From assembly GCA_023334545.1 (NCBI GenBank), contig JAADVB010000049.1, positions 1-64,000 on the forward strand: a stretch of 64,000 nt of DNA, given 5' to 3'. Position 1 is the stretch's first letter, and the number at the start of each line of letters is the position of its first letter. This stretch comes from Salisapilia sapeloensis (Eukaryota > Oomycota > Peronosporomycetes > Peronosporales > Salisapiliaceae). This document shows, piece after piece, positions 20,035-30,362 of the stretch. Under the pieces are notes generated by a model that searched no databases, was not told the DNA's origin, and saw nothing but the letters and a program-made list of their open reading frames with translations. A program made the translations under genes and the position numbers.

Positions 20035-21729
20035 TTAAACAGATATACCGTTCTCTGTGCACCACTTCCTTATGACGCGTACAATGTACTCTACCTGTGG
20101 ATTATTATTCGTCTTGAGCATATTCAGAACCTCTTCCAACTCAGCACGAGATGACTTGCCAGCAACCACACGCTGGAAGACACCAACGCTTGCACCTCGC
20201 TTTCCTTCCCAATACTCTGGATCTGGATCTAATCGCTCCAGCACGTCAAAGGCTTTTGCAGCGTACAAGAACTCGCCCATCTTGTAGCAGTCGTGAGCGA
20301 TCAACTGGAGCAAGTTAAACGAATCATCCGAGTTGTCCAGCTTTAAGTAGAGATCCCAAGCCGATGATGGATTGTGATTGAGGATGTAGCAGCGGCAGAG
20401 CCAGCTCACATAGCAATAGTCATTTCGATATTGCTCTCGTTGGACCCGAAGAAGAGTTTCTAGAGCTTCCGCGACGGAACCAGTTTGACACAGCGAGATG
20501 CCAAAGTTCCAGTTAAAGTCGTCTTCGTTGTACAAGTACTGCTTTATCGAATTTAAGTAAATGTTCACGTCCTCGAATTGCCGCAGTAAGTAAAAGCAAG
20601 AGGCCATACACTGTCGACCAGGAATGGTATCACACTCAGTCGGCGACGAACCGACTAATTGGAAGTATTGCTGTGCAGTCTTAATATGCTGGCGAGAGCA
20701 AGTTTCCTGACCGAGTGTTGCATGCACAACGCCTTTTAAAATATACTCTTGAGGTGTCGAAGGCTCTAAGTCTTTGATAAGATCGTACGCTTCCTGCAGC
20801 TTTCCTTGTTTCAAATAGTAAATCACAAGATTGAGACGAGCTTCTGGAAGTGCGTCCACCAAAGGAGGCAATACTCGAAGAGCATTCGCACCATCTTCAA
20901 AGACCACAAGGTTGTGACTGACAAGATCGTTGTTCTCAAGGTTGAATCCTTTCTCAGATAGTGTGCGGAACTCATCTTTTGCTGCCGCACCATTGTATAG
21001 CTTAAACTGGTTACAAGCCTTTACGTTGACAGCGACGACGCTGTCTGGGAATGCTTGCAAGTACGCTTGCATGATTTCCAACGAGACATCGTAGTAGTCA
21101 AGCTTGTAGTAGCACATGGCAACATACACATTCAAAGCCAAGTCATCGCGATGCTCTAGAAGCAATCGCTTATAAATGTCCGTTGCTTCCTGGAAATGGT
21201 GACGAAGGAAGTGCACGGCAGCGAGGGATAGTTGATCTTCTTTGCTGTCGGTTAGTTGCTGATGGTAGACTAGTAACTTGTCCTCGTCACCAAGCTTTTG
21301 AGCACAATGAAACATGAGACGAGTTTGGAGTGCGCCACTCGGACCCTGTGCTGCTGCTTGCATTGCGTCTTTGTAAAGTTGCAGGTAAAACAGGCAGCAC
21401 CCACGATACAAATGCACTTCAGGACAGACATCATCAACGTCTCGAATGCGTGTGTAAGTGTCAATCGCTCGTTGATACTGGCCGAGATGAAAATACGTGT
21501 ACGCGAGCCATAGTAGTGTTTGCCGTCGACTCTGCCCACTCTCTGGAGTCGACGCAGGATTACTTTCCAGGTTTTGAAGCTCAAATTCCAAGATAGCTGC
21601 GGCTCCCGTAAAGTCACGCTTGGCAGCACATTCCTGGTAGGTTGGACCTTTCTTTGTTTTAAAGTTCCCGCCAGTTCCAGCAGCTTGTGCCTTTGTGCGC
21701 TGAGTCTGCTTTGGTTTTGCTACGTACAT
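20035..21729 (-). CDS. IFT56: IFT56 / TTC26, intraflagellar transport complex B subunit
   Basis: Intronless gene for 564 residues, close to the 554 of animal TTC26, with near-identical blocks: LALNVYVAMCYYKLDYYDVS, HNLVVFEDGANALRVLPPLV, LIKDLEPSTPQEYILKGVV, ECDTIPGRQCMASCFYLLRQ and AKAFDVLERLDPDPEYWEGK. The protein is built of tetratricopeptide repeats and belongs to the peripheral IFT-B complex that carries motility components into flagella. Its presence indicates that the organism builds flagella (zoospores), unlike downy mildews that lost them. The MYVAKPKQTQR start is taken because the conserved region begins soon after (KKGPTYQECAAKRDFTGA). Divergent from the RCC1 gene, 400 bp away. Confidence 0.96.
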   Translation of the reverse strand: MYVAKPKQTQRTKAQAAGTGGNFKTKKGPTYQECAAKRDFTGAAAILEFELQNLESNPASTPESGQSRRQTLLWLAYTYFHLGQYQRAIDTYTRIRDVDDVCPEVHLYRGCCLFYLQLYKDAMQAAAQGPSGALQTRLMFHCAQKLGDEDKLLVYHQQLTDSKEDQLSLAAVHFLRHHFQEATDIYKRLLLEHRDDLALNVYVAMCYYKLDYYDVSLEIMQAYLQAFPDSVVAVNVKACNQFKLYNGAAAKDEFRTLSEKGFNLENNDLVSHNLVVFEDGANALRVLPPLVDALPEARLNLVIYYLKQGKLQEAYDLIKDLEPSTPQEYILKGVVHATLGQETCSRQHIKTAQQYFQLVGSSPTECDTIPGRQCMASCFYLLRQFEDVNIYLNSIKQYLYNEDDFNWNFGISLCQTGSVAEALETLLRVQREQYRNDYCYVSWLCRCYILNHNPSSAWDLYLKLDNSDDSFNLLQLIAHDCYKMGEFLYAAKAFDVLERLDPDPEYWEGKRGASVGVFQRVVAGKSSRAELEEVLNMLKTNNNPQVEYIVRVIRKWCTENGISV

Positions 21730-22129
21730 GGAGAACTTCTTGAAGCCTGGTAGCTATCTTGATTCGTAATGAAAGCAAATACCCCCTTCGAAGCGTCGTC
21801 TTACGGGTGCGACTACGCTGGCGTTTCAGAAATGATGTCAAAGGCAAGTGCCATCTAACGGCTACTTGGCCGTGTGAGGAATATACTTCGCTTCCTGTGC
21901 CGTATCCATGTCCTTCTTACAACGGAAGAAACAGAATATCCGAGTTCCAACTGGTCGAGATGCTGTTAACTTTCGGAAACTACTCTTCCTACCAGCAAGC
22001 GAGACGCAAAACCTATTATCTGTCCGCGACTGGAACAAAGTAGCGTACTAGATACCATGACCATAGCGTAATTTAGGTTTATTCAGGCTTGGAAATTACT
22101 TGTAGATCGACTTTCGATGTCTGACACTC
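21730..22129. other. Divergent promoter region between IFT56 and RCC1 genes
   Basis: About 400 bp. A plus-strand frame from roughly 21780 to 22043 is open but lacks a convincing ATG and shows no family resemblance; it could be an untranslated leader or an undetected 5' exon of the RCC1 gene. I see no RNA gene or repeat. Confidence 0.35.
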
Positions 22130-24717
22130 ATGAAGAACAAAGTACTACGGGCAGCATGCCTTGCACGTGGTATATCAACATGGGGGTGGAAAAAGACACT
22201 GGTGAGCAAATCTACATGTTTAAGCTCCAATTTGGTATTTCCATTAGTTCTAATAGTGATACTCCAGGTCCAAAAACTGACAAAGGCTCTCGAGGAACAG
22301 AAACTCGCGGGTACATAACTAGAGTCTTCTTGATACTAGTTCATCTGTGTCACAATGCAGTGTACTCTCGTAGAGTTTAGACGGCGTGAAGAAGAAGAAT
22401 TAGAGTATCAGCGGCATCTCGACATGCTCGGAGGAGTCTGGACATTTGGAACTGGAAATGTAGGGCAACTCGGTCATGGTGATCTAGAATCAGACGGAAC
22501 GCCAAGACTTATAAAAAAGCTTCGAGGCCGTGGGGTCTCTCAAGTCTATGCGGTATCTACACCTGCTGCATCCTGTATTCGATTTTATTAAAGCTAAATA
22601 CGTGCAATGTTGTAGGGATTTGACTCGGATGCCGCTTTTGCAGTAACTCGATCTGGTGATGTTTATGTATGGGGAAAGCGTTCCGGTCCAGTCGGACTTC
22701 CACAAAACATTTCATACCGAGCCTTTTTAGAGGAAACAGACCAAGGAGATGACTACTTAGATGATGAAGACAATGGCGAGGATCAACAAATTAGCACCAG
22801 CAATCCAGTCAAGCAAGAGCAGGAGTCTACTGAAGCGACAAATCAAGGTCAACTAGATGACTTGTTCGATGATGGCACTGCGAGTGAGGGTAGTGTACCG
22901 GAAGAAGAAGATGATGATGAAGATGGAGAAGAAAATATTCTTGAACCGGTACGGATCCGAAAACTGTGTGGCGAAAATTTATGCCAAATTGCAGTGGGAA
23001 GAACACATTGCTGTGCGCGTTCTCGAGATGGCGACGTCTTTACTTGGGGTCAAAATGATCACTGCCAGCTAGGAATGGAGGCAGTACACCAACTTCCTGT
23101 TGCCCTTGAGAAGAAGGCCAGAACACGGTACGGAGCAGATTGCCTAGAGCCGGCACTTTGGGAGCGTACAGTGGGCTCAGGATGTCCAGTGGATCATGTT
23201 GCTGTTGGTCCAACGCATACTTTTGTTGCAACGAACCGAGGAGAAATGCTTGCGTTTGGAGCTACATTTACAACGACAGAAGTATCGTATCTCTCACAAA
23301 GTCTAGCGAAACTTCAAGTAGCCCAGGTACTATCCGAGTAGCTCTTCTTCCGTTGACTACCTTCAATCATGATCCTTAACTGCTTAGGTAACTTGTGGTG
23401 CTGCCCATGCAGGATTGGTTACTACAAATGGACAAGCCTATACATGGGGAAACGGAGACGGAGGGTAAGTCGAATCTGAGCACCCAGCATCGAATTTTTG
23501 GGCTAATCGTTTACTTAATTTGTTACTTTCTTTAGTCGACTGGGGCATGGAAATGTAGCGTCCTGTGAAGTTCCAAAGATGGTCGAGTCACTAAAAGATG
23601 ACTTCATACTAGAGCTTTCTTGTGCTTGCTGGCATACAGTTGCCATCGTGCTCATACCGCCAATGGTCACGGGAGGATTGGTACTGTTCATACATTTGTG
23701 ATGTCTTGGCATATCTTGAGACTGATGAATAACTTAAATTGCTTCATGTATCTTTGCAGGTGTATACATGGGGCAGTGGCCGGCTCGGACAGGTAGACGA
23801 CCTAGGCCTACTAACTTTGGTGTACATGCTTATTCAATACTATCTCCAGCTTGCACAAGGTGGGAAGCAAATGGTTATTACACCGGCTCTAGCGCCAGAT
23901 TTCCTTGTGCTACATGTTCTCATCAAAACAATAAGTGCTGGCATGTATCATAACGCAGCTTTATCTGTTGACGGCGAGGTACTACTACGCTAGTCTTGTA
24001 GAGTAAAAATACCTTTGCATGATTAAATTACCAATCATGAATGCGTCTCCTATAGGTGTTTACGTGGGGAAGTAACGTCAATGGATGTCTTGGCAGACCT
24101 GAAGAGTTGGCAGGACAAGACGAATCATTCTGCGCTGTTCCTGGTAAAGTAGAGAACATGGAAGCGTTTATCGGACGCGCTTGTTCCGGTACGCATTCGG
24201 AGCAGCTTGCCAAAGCACTACAATTAAATTTTAAATTTGCTTCTGTCTTTGCCTAGTTGCTTGTGGACGGGAGTTTACTCTTATCGCGACGAAGCCTTAT
24301 CTCGGACCAAGTCGGGAGGAGATTGCCCAGAAAGAAGAAGAGGAAGCTGCCAAGCTATCGAGTCTCAAGCGACAGCACAAAATTGTTCAAAATGAGCGAC
24401 GAGAACTTCTTGATCGCATTCGACAAGACAAAGTCCGTGTCATTGTCGAAACCCTCAACCAAAGATATCCTCGATGTTCCATCTGTACGCATGGTACCGT
24501 TTGTCCTGGGTTCCAGCCCGATCCTGTCAATCCGGGGCTATGCAAACACTGTCTACATGACCGTCGAAAGCACGATGACCGTCATCCTGCAGGAGATTAT
24601 CGTACTCGACTGCCAGTGCTGTATGAGATGCTCACTAAGCTTGAGCTGGAAGTAGACTTTAGCTCCATTGAAAATATTGAAATGGAAGAAGAACTAGGAG
24701 ACGAGTTTTCAGAATGA
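22130..24717 (+). CDS. RCC1-repeat protein with coiled coil and C-terminal Cys-rich motif
   Basis: Multi-exon gene. Exon 1 (22130-22201) and exon 2 (22268-22310) splice in phase into exon 3 from 22374 and give a charged coiled coil (LTKALEEQKLAEFRRREEEE). RCC1 blades follow: VWTFGTGNVGQLGHGD, DVYVWGKRSG, DVFTWGQNDHCQLG, AYTWGNGDGGRLGHGN, VYTWGSGRLGQ and VFTWGSNVNGCLG, separated by short introns and by an acidic insert (EEEDDDEDGEEN) in the second blade. After the propeller comes a second helix (RRELLDRIRQDKVRVIVETL) and a putative zinc-binding motif CSICTHGTVCPGF...LCKHCLHDRRKH. RCC1 propellers act as Ran exchange factors or scaffolds; this one is not canonical RCC1. The start is chosen because only that frame splices in phase. 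Its stop is 39 bp from the convergent neighbour. Confidence 0.82.
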
Positions 24718-24756
24718 AATATCAAGTACAACACAGCCATACTTTGCTCTATTTGC

Positions 24757-27006
24757 CTACTTTTTCCGTTTGTCCTGAATGTACTTGGACATGTACTCTG
24801 TCGCGCGGTATTTCTCCGACCAGAGTATACGTCCGATCCAATTCTGGTCTCGGAGCTCATCTCGCTGCTCGAGTGTCTGCTCGAGTCGATCGATCAGTCT
24901 ACTTGCGTTGCGCTCTCGATTGTATTTTTCGTTGCATATTGCAGATCCGGTCTCTTGAGCCTCTGCCCATACAGTTGGCTTCATCGACAACTCACGCATC
25001 ATTGTAGCAAACTCAATCGGGTCATCTGCAACACGTCCACCCCACTCATCCCTACCATCTAAATGCATTCCTTCCACACCGATACTTGTTGTCACGGATG
25101 GAGTACCAGCGACCCAACCATCCGCGATCTTGCCTTTAATCCCAGCACCATATCGCAGAGGAGCAACGGAAATGCGATAGGAACTTAGTGTCTCGTGCAC
25201 ATCGTCCGCAAATCCTTTTAAATGCAAACCTAGACGTTTATCCTCAAGCTTTTTGTATCGTGGAGAATCGCTATAAGAGCCATAGATGTGGACTTCCGGA
25301 GCTTTATCATCGTCTGCCGTCATGCGATGGAAATGCGGCATCACATCTGAGCGTAACCACTCGATCGCATCCAGGTTCGGTGGATGCTTGAAACTACCGA
25401 TAAATGCAATGTCTTTGCGCTCTTCAAACGGCTTAAAAGTAGACATATCGACACGAGGATAGAAAAAATCACACAGATGCAGAAGCCTATCAGGCACCTG
25501 AAATCTTTGCGTAAGTAGCTCTCGTTCAAAGCCAGACACGTAGAACGTCAAGTCAGATCGATGTATCGCTGCTAGTTCCCGGATCACATTTTTCTCGACG
25601 CTAGAAAAGTCAATATCCTCAGGCCTCAAGGTTCGTGTGAAATCCAACTTGCGCTTCGCCACCATCACCTCCCTCGCTTTTCGCAAAAAGTGTACATCTT
25701 GTAGATCCAACACCCTAATGGCATCTGGAGCATACTTTTTGACCTGCCAACTATACATTTCTTCGGCAATAAATCGATCGAATATAACTACTTGCGGAGC
25801 TGTCTCGAGCATGAGTTTCTGGAAACCATCTCCATTCGGATCCACCTGAATGCACTCAACGTTCTGTTTCTCTGCCAATTCCTCCGTGTGCTGATTCAAA
25901 CGACTTGGTGAGGCACAGACGATCTGGTAACCTTGCTCTTGTAAGATCGAGATCATGTCCTGACTACGAACACCTGCAGCAGAGCTTGTACGTTCTGGCC
26001 AGACAGAACCTGCTAAGACCACACGGCGCTTACTCGACTTGAACGCTGCCATCCTGTCTTTATCCTTATCTGTTTTTCCTTTAGAGCTATCAGCACTCTG
26101 AGTGGACCGATCCGCCCTCGCTCTAGTTTCCAACGGACGATACCATTTTTCCTCCATATCTGCTGCCAGTCGCTTAGCTACGTCGAATGGACCGGGCAAG
26201 CCATCCGGAAAGAACTGGAGCACGAGTTCATGAAAGTATGGTACCGGGTCCTTGTTTTGCATGGCAGCAAGGCGCCTGAACCACTTAATACCGCAGTAGA
26301 CGTGACCACGTTCCTCGTCTACGATCTGCTGTACGACAGCAGCGGACGCAGCATCGGGGACGGACTTGAGCTTATGTACAAGTCTATCGCCAGAATCTAA
26401 ACCTCTCGCTTCCTGTACAAGCGGCACCACTGCCATTCGAGCAGCGAGGTCGTCGGAAGTATTTCTAGCGTGCTCCAGTAGAGCTAACGTTGCTGGTAAG
26501 TCCCCATAGCACGAGCCGAGCTGTCTCAGTCGATCGTCCACCATGGCAAAATGCCTGCATTCGTCATGAGCTACACGTAGGAAGTCATCATAGAATTCAC
26601 GAGTCAGGTTATGTGCTTCGGGATCGAAACGGACGATTGTGTCCCAATAGTTGTCAATAGCTCCGAGCTCGATGTGGCCCAAGGCATGGAGCATAGTGAC
26701 TGGAATCGGAGCATCCATGTCTTTCGGAGACGGCATTTCCTTTGGAGGATATAATGGTGGCTTGTCACCTCTTGCTGGTTGAATAGGTGGATCACTGTGC
26801 CATGTGCTTCCGGTGTAAATCGGCAACGACTCCTCTGTCTCCCATCTTTCTCGGCATTCATAAGTCAGCGCTACCTTTTCTCGCGGATCTGACGCACGTA
26901 ATACGCGTTCTCCGTATTCCAGGAGCGATGCAGGACGATGAGATGTCGAAAAGCACCGATGCACGCGACGTTGGACAGTGTGAATTCGAGCAATGGCTGC
27001 GAGCAT
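24757..27006 (-). CDS. DUF455 ferritin-like domain fused to GT4-type glycosyltransferase, mitochondrial-type leader
   Basis: Intronless; about 749 residues from the ATG at 27006 (12 codons longer from 27042). The N-terminus (MLAAIARIHTVQRRVHRCFS) is Arg-rich and Asp/Glu-free, typical of mitochondrial presequences. Residues about 60-300 form a DUF455 ferritin-like domain with the carboxylate/His ligands of a di-iron four-helix bundle (GHIELGAID, HDECRHF, VQEARGLD, DEERGH). After a Lys/Ser linker, residues about 325-700 are a GT-B glycosyltransferase of GT4 type (GSVWPERTSSAAGVRSQD, IAFIGSFKHPPNLDAIEWL, ISVAPLRYGAGIKGKIADG, GTPSVTTSIGVEGM). Both halves resemble bacterial families. The two have no known shared pathway that I can name; fusion implies they act on one substrate or at one site. 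Continuous frame argues against an artefact of two adjacent genes. Confidence 0.85.
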   Translation of the reverse strand: MLAAIARIHTVQRRVHRCFSTSHRPASLLEYGERVLRASDPREKVALTYECRERWETEESLPIYTGSTWHSDPPIQPARGDKPPLYPPKEMPSPKDMDAPIPVTMLHALGHIELGAIDNYWDTIVRFDPEAHNLTREFYDDFLRVAHDECRHFAMVDDRLRQLGSCYGDLPATLALLEHARNTSDDLAARMAVVPLVQEARGLDSGDRLVHKLKSVPDAASAAVVQQIVDEERGHVYCGIKWFRRLAAMQNKDPVPYFHELVLQFFPDGLPGPFDVAKRLAADMEEKWYRPLETRARADRSTQSADSSKGKTDKDKDRMAAFKSSKRRVVLAGSVWPERTSSAAGVRSQDMISILQEQGYQIVCASPSRLNQHTEELAEKQNVECIQVDPNGDGFQKLMLETAPQVVIFDRFIAEEMYSWQVKKYAPDAIRVLDLQDVHFLRKAREVMVAKRKLDFTRTLRPEDIDFSSVEKNVIRELAAIHRSDLTFYVSGFERELLTQRFQVPDRLLHLCDFFYPRVDMSTFKPFEERKDIAFIGSFKHPPNLDAIEWLRSDVMPHFHRMTADDDKAPEVHIYGSYSDSPRYKKLEDKRLGLHLKGFADDVHETLSSYRISVAPLRYGAGIKGKIADGWVAGTPSVTTSIGVEGMHLDGRDEWGGRVADDPIEFATMMRELSMKPTVWAEAQETGSAICNEKYNRERNASRLIDRLEQTLEQRDELRDQNWIGRILWSEKYRATEYMSKYIQDKRKK

Positions 27007-27244
27007 TCTATCTCGTCCTGTCTGGTAGTTTGGTCGTGGCACTAGTCACTACACGTATACACACGTCCTATTGCACGCGCAATCCAAGTAAATAGAAGCT
27101 TCTTAGTAAAAGTTGATACGGAGATGACGTGTAGTCTTGATTCTCGGATGAAATATTTGGCTACGAGTGCCTCATCTTGAAAAGCCACGGTAGTGCATGA
27201 CACAAGTACAGTACCTTTTTAACTACTCTACGAACGGAATAAAG

Positions 27245-28111
27245 ATGAAGCTCTTCCTCGCTTTGCTTCTGTTAGCAGTATCTACCGGTGTCAAGGGAGT
27301 GAAGAACGCTAGAGTGACCACTACAACATCCAAAGTAGCTGTTGCTGACTCGAAAGACCTCCCGGATAGCATCGTCCCCCGCAATGGGAATGACACTGGG
27401 AGCAGCGATAAAGATCATGGAAGTGACGACGATGGAGAAGACTCAGAACATTCTTACGTATCCCTCCAGACCTTTGCTTCTTATATTGACGAGGCATCCT
27501 ACTGCACCGCTCATGAAATTGATAAATCAGAGCAGGTCGACGTGTCCGACTGCGAATCCATGGCGCTAACTAAAGCAGGACGTAATGCCAATATCGACAG
27601 CGACGATGGAGATAAGTATCCGAATGGACCTTGTGAAGTATGGATCAACGGAAAGCTGGTAACTAGCGAAAGCGATTGTCCAGTAGAGGACAACTCAGAC
27701 AAATATCCTTTATTAAACGTCGACTTCTCCTCTTGTAAACCTACCTGCAGCGTAGAGTTCTACTGGGTCCAGCAGTATGGCACGACCTATCAGATCTACA
27801 TGGACTGCTTCAAAGGCAACATCAATGACTCTGAATCTTCTTCAACTCCTCCACAGCCTTCGGACGACGACACGGCAATATCCGTACCATCACCTTCTCC
27901 AGCGCCGGCTAGACCGGATGTGGACAGCTTGGATATACCAGACACGTCTGACTTTATAAGCGATGATTCACCCGCGACGACGGTTCCTCCAGACGTATCA
28001 ACGGACTTTGACTACGACTACGACTGGAGCAGGTTTTCACAGGCAGGATTAAGCTTCCAAGACGATCCATCCAAGTCTAGTGGTAATCGTAGTCCAGACT
28101 CTGATTATTAA
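27245..28111 (+). CDS. Secreted acidic cysteine-containing protein, unknown function
   Basis: Intronless, 288 residues. Starts with a clear signal peptide (MKLFLALLLLAVSTGVKG); an in-frame ATG at 27197 would put 16 residues ahead of it and is less likely. The mature protein has seven cysteines between about residues 95 and 200 (YC, DCES, PCEV, DCPV, SCKP, TCSV, DCFK), flanked by Asp/Ser-rich sequence and a Pro/Ser/Asp tail (SVPSPSPAPARPD). There is no RxLR-dEER, LxLFLAK, elicitin or Kazal pattern, and no membrane helix or obvious GPI signal. It could be a cell-wall or apoplastic protein. Divergent from the DUF455-GT4 gene (238 bp). Confidence 0.72.
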   Translation: MKLFLALLLLAVSTGVKGVKNARVTTTTSKVAVADSKDLPDSIVPRNGNDTGSSDKDHGSDDDGEDSEHSYVSLQTFASYIDEASYCTAHEIDKSEQVDVSDCESMALTKAGRNANIDSDDGDKYPNGPCEVWINGKLVTSESDCPVEDNSDKYPLLNVDFSSCKPTCSVEFYWVQQYGTTYQIYMDCFKGNINDSESSSTPPQPSDDDTAISVPSPSPAPARPDVDSLDIPDTSDFISDDSPATTVPPDVSTDFDYDYDWSRFSQAGLSFQDDPSKSSGNRSPDSDY

Positions 28112-28357
28112 AACCAACTACCACGAGATCTTCATATACCAAGATGCTGATGACAGTAGCTCTAGGTAAAAAGGTCTGGAAACTCTTTCGTAAACAACAT
28201 GAAAGACTCCAAGTAGTCTCTTCACGTCGATGGAGCTTGTTCTTTATCTATAAGAATGAAACTACTACACAAGAGCATGAAATTGAATGATTTGTTCTTC
28301 CGTTTACTTGTACACGCGTACAATATCAATTTCCAGTCTAATCATGTGCCGAAGGAC

Positions 28358-29890
28358 CTACTCTAACGTCCGTGATTCTGCTTCCGCGGCAAGGGTATCC
28401 CACTTCCAGCGGCTCATCAATGTCGTTAACGCACAGAAAGCCGATATGATCGCAGCGCCAATACCAAGCCAAGCACCCTCGACTCCCCATCCCAAGCGGA
28501 AGGCAAAGGCGGCGGAGAGTGGCAGACCGATAAAGTAGTACGCGACAAAGTTGACGGTCGCGGCGGCAGTTTGCTCACCAGCACCACGGAAGACACCTTG
28601 CGTGACGGTGTTCAGTCCGTCCACGACTTGCAGCGGTGCCCAGATGAGCAAGACTTGGGATGCTAGCTCGATACTATCTGGAGCATTGATGACAATGCCG
28701 GCAATCTCACGGCGGAAGATGCCGAGCAATAGAGACACAATGGCACACATCACAAAGCCTACCCCGATGGAAAGTCTACCAGCAAGCTTAGCGCGCATCG
28801 GCCGCTTCGCACCGAGCTGGTTGCCGACACGGACGTTGGCAGCGATGGAAACGCCCATATTGATCATGAAGATGCAGCTAGTACAGTCGACGACGACAGA
28901 GTGAGCACTTAGCGCCAAGACTGCATTTGGGAGCAATCCGACGAGGATGGACAGGATCTCGAAACTCCACCATTCAAGGATGACCATGAGTGCTCCTGGG
29001 ATACCAAGACGTAGGAAGAGACCGAGGTGTCGCCAAGCATTCTTTAGATCCCACCCATGTCGCCACCATTGCGTCAAGTGCGACGGGTACATGTAAAAGT
29101 AAGGAATGAGCAAGAGACACATGGCCATGTTGCCCAGGACACGAGAGATCGGTACACCATCAAAGCCGAGAGACGTATGGTAGGTGAGGAGATAGCCTCC
29201 TACCGTATTGACAATGTTGGACAGCACGATGATGACCACCGGCGGATTGACAATATTTTGTGCTTGGAGGACCCGCCGGAAGATCTCATAGAGAAACATG
29301 AATGGCCATCCGAGGATCGAGATACGAATGTAGCGTTGAGCTAACGCAATGACTTCCGGTTCTTGTCCTAGTGCTACTAAGAGCCCTCCAGCATTCCAAT
29401 TAAACAGAAGAAGCGGTGCGACGCAGATGCCAAATGCGAGGATCAAGGCAGTTTGGAAGTAGACACCAATTTGGGCATATCGCTTAGCGCCGTATGCCTG
29501 GGAGCAGAGCGTATCGAGGCCAGTGAAGAGACCAATGATGAGCGAGTAGGCGGTCACATTCATAAACTAGGAGAATGCATGTTAGACTAGTGACAAGATG
29601 GATGGCTGGGACTAGATTGGACACACCGTGACAGAGAGTACAGTGGCATCGACGTAGAGCTGAGTGTTCTCTGTGCCTAAATGTCCAGCTAGAATACTAC
29701 ACGTAAAGCCTGGTATGAACTCTAGCAGGGACGTTGCGACCACAGGTCCAGCGAGATGAAGTAGCTCTTTGACTTCCAAGGTGACGTCGGCCGCGTCAAG
29801 CGGCGGTTCCTCCAGTGATTTCGTCCGCGAATCGTCGGATGTTTGCACCGGTAGCAAATGCTTGGCCTCTAACTCGGTGCTTTCCACCAT
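28358..29890 (-). CDS. MATE-family multidrug/metabolite efflux transporter
   Basis: Two exons, 29890-29627 and 29566-28358, joined by a 60-nt intron, give 490 residues, the normal MATE length. The protein is almost entirely hydrophobic with about twelve helices. Diagnostic segments: LAGPVVATSLLEFIPGFTCSILAGHLGT, NVTAYSLIIGLFTGLDTLCSQAYGAKR, LGIPGALMVILEWWSFEIL and NTVTQGVFRGAGEQTAAATVNFVAYY. These match the eukaryotic MATE branch (yeast ERC1, plant DTX), which exchanges protons or sodium for organic cations and toxins. The cytosolic N-terminus is acidic. It lies tail-to-tail with the secreted protein gene and head-to-head with proline dehydrogenase. Confidence 0.93.
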
Positions 29891-30362
29891 GGCGTCAAGT
29901 ATGCAAATAAAAATATGCCAGGCTAGTCGCCACTAGCTCTACCAGTCGTGAATGAAGTTACTTATGGACGCCATTGTATCCATTTAATCAAATGAGTCAT
30001 TAGGTTTCCATCTACCGTATTTATTCCTTTGCATCGTTGAAGTTTCGGAAGTAAGGAAGCTAGAGCATTAGACCGGTATGCAGGTGCTGGACGCAGACAT
30101 GGCGACTGCGCATACGAACATCCGCAGTTGCAACCCATCGATTGGTACCGGATGCACTTCCACTTATATTTCGGATCCAAGTTCTTTTTATTCACCGCAT
30201 TGCTTAATTTCCGCCAATCACATACAAGTTTGCACCCCGCGCTGTCCCCCAACTTCATTTTCAAAGAAGCAACCAGGTGTCCAAGGTGCCTTTAGGCGCC
30301 CGCTCGGTCTCCCCTCGTGAAAGACTCTCCCCGCGTCCACCCGCCACTTATTCTACGTACCC
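29891..30362. other. Divergent promoter region with a doubtful small ORF
   Basis: Separates the MATE and proline dehydrogenase starts. A minus-strand frame at 29962-30264 could encode 100 residues with a Cys/Trp-rich core (KWKCIRYQSMGCNCGC), but I recognise no family, and it would overlap the probable promoter of the plus-strand gene. I see no RNA gene or repeat. Confidence 0.3.
30255..30266 (+). promoter_or_regulatory. Possible oomycete initiator upstream of proline dehydrogenase
   Basis: TCATTTTCAAAG resembles the oomycete initiator core (TCATTYYNCAWTTT) but lacks the C after the variable base. It sits about 100 bp before the start codon. Confidence 0.28.

Noticed and set aside
28144-28290. 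48-codon plus-strand frame after the secreted protein gene
   Set aside because: Could be read as a small peptide or extra exon, but lacks supporting splice sites that extend the secreted protein and lies in its 3' UTR.
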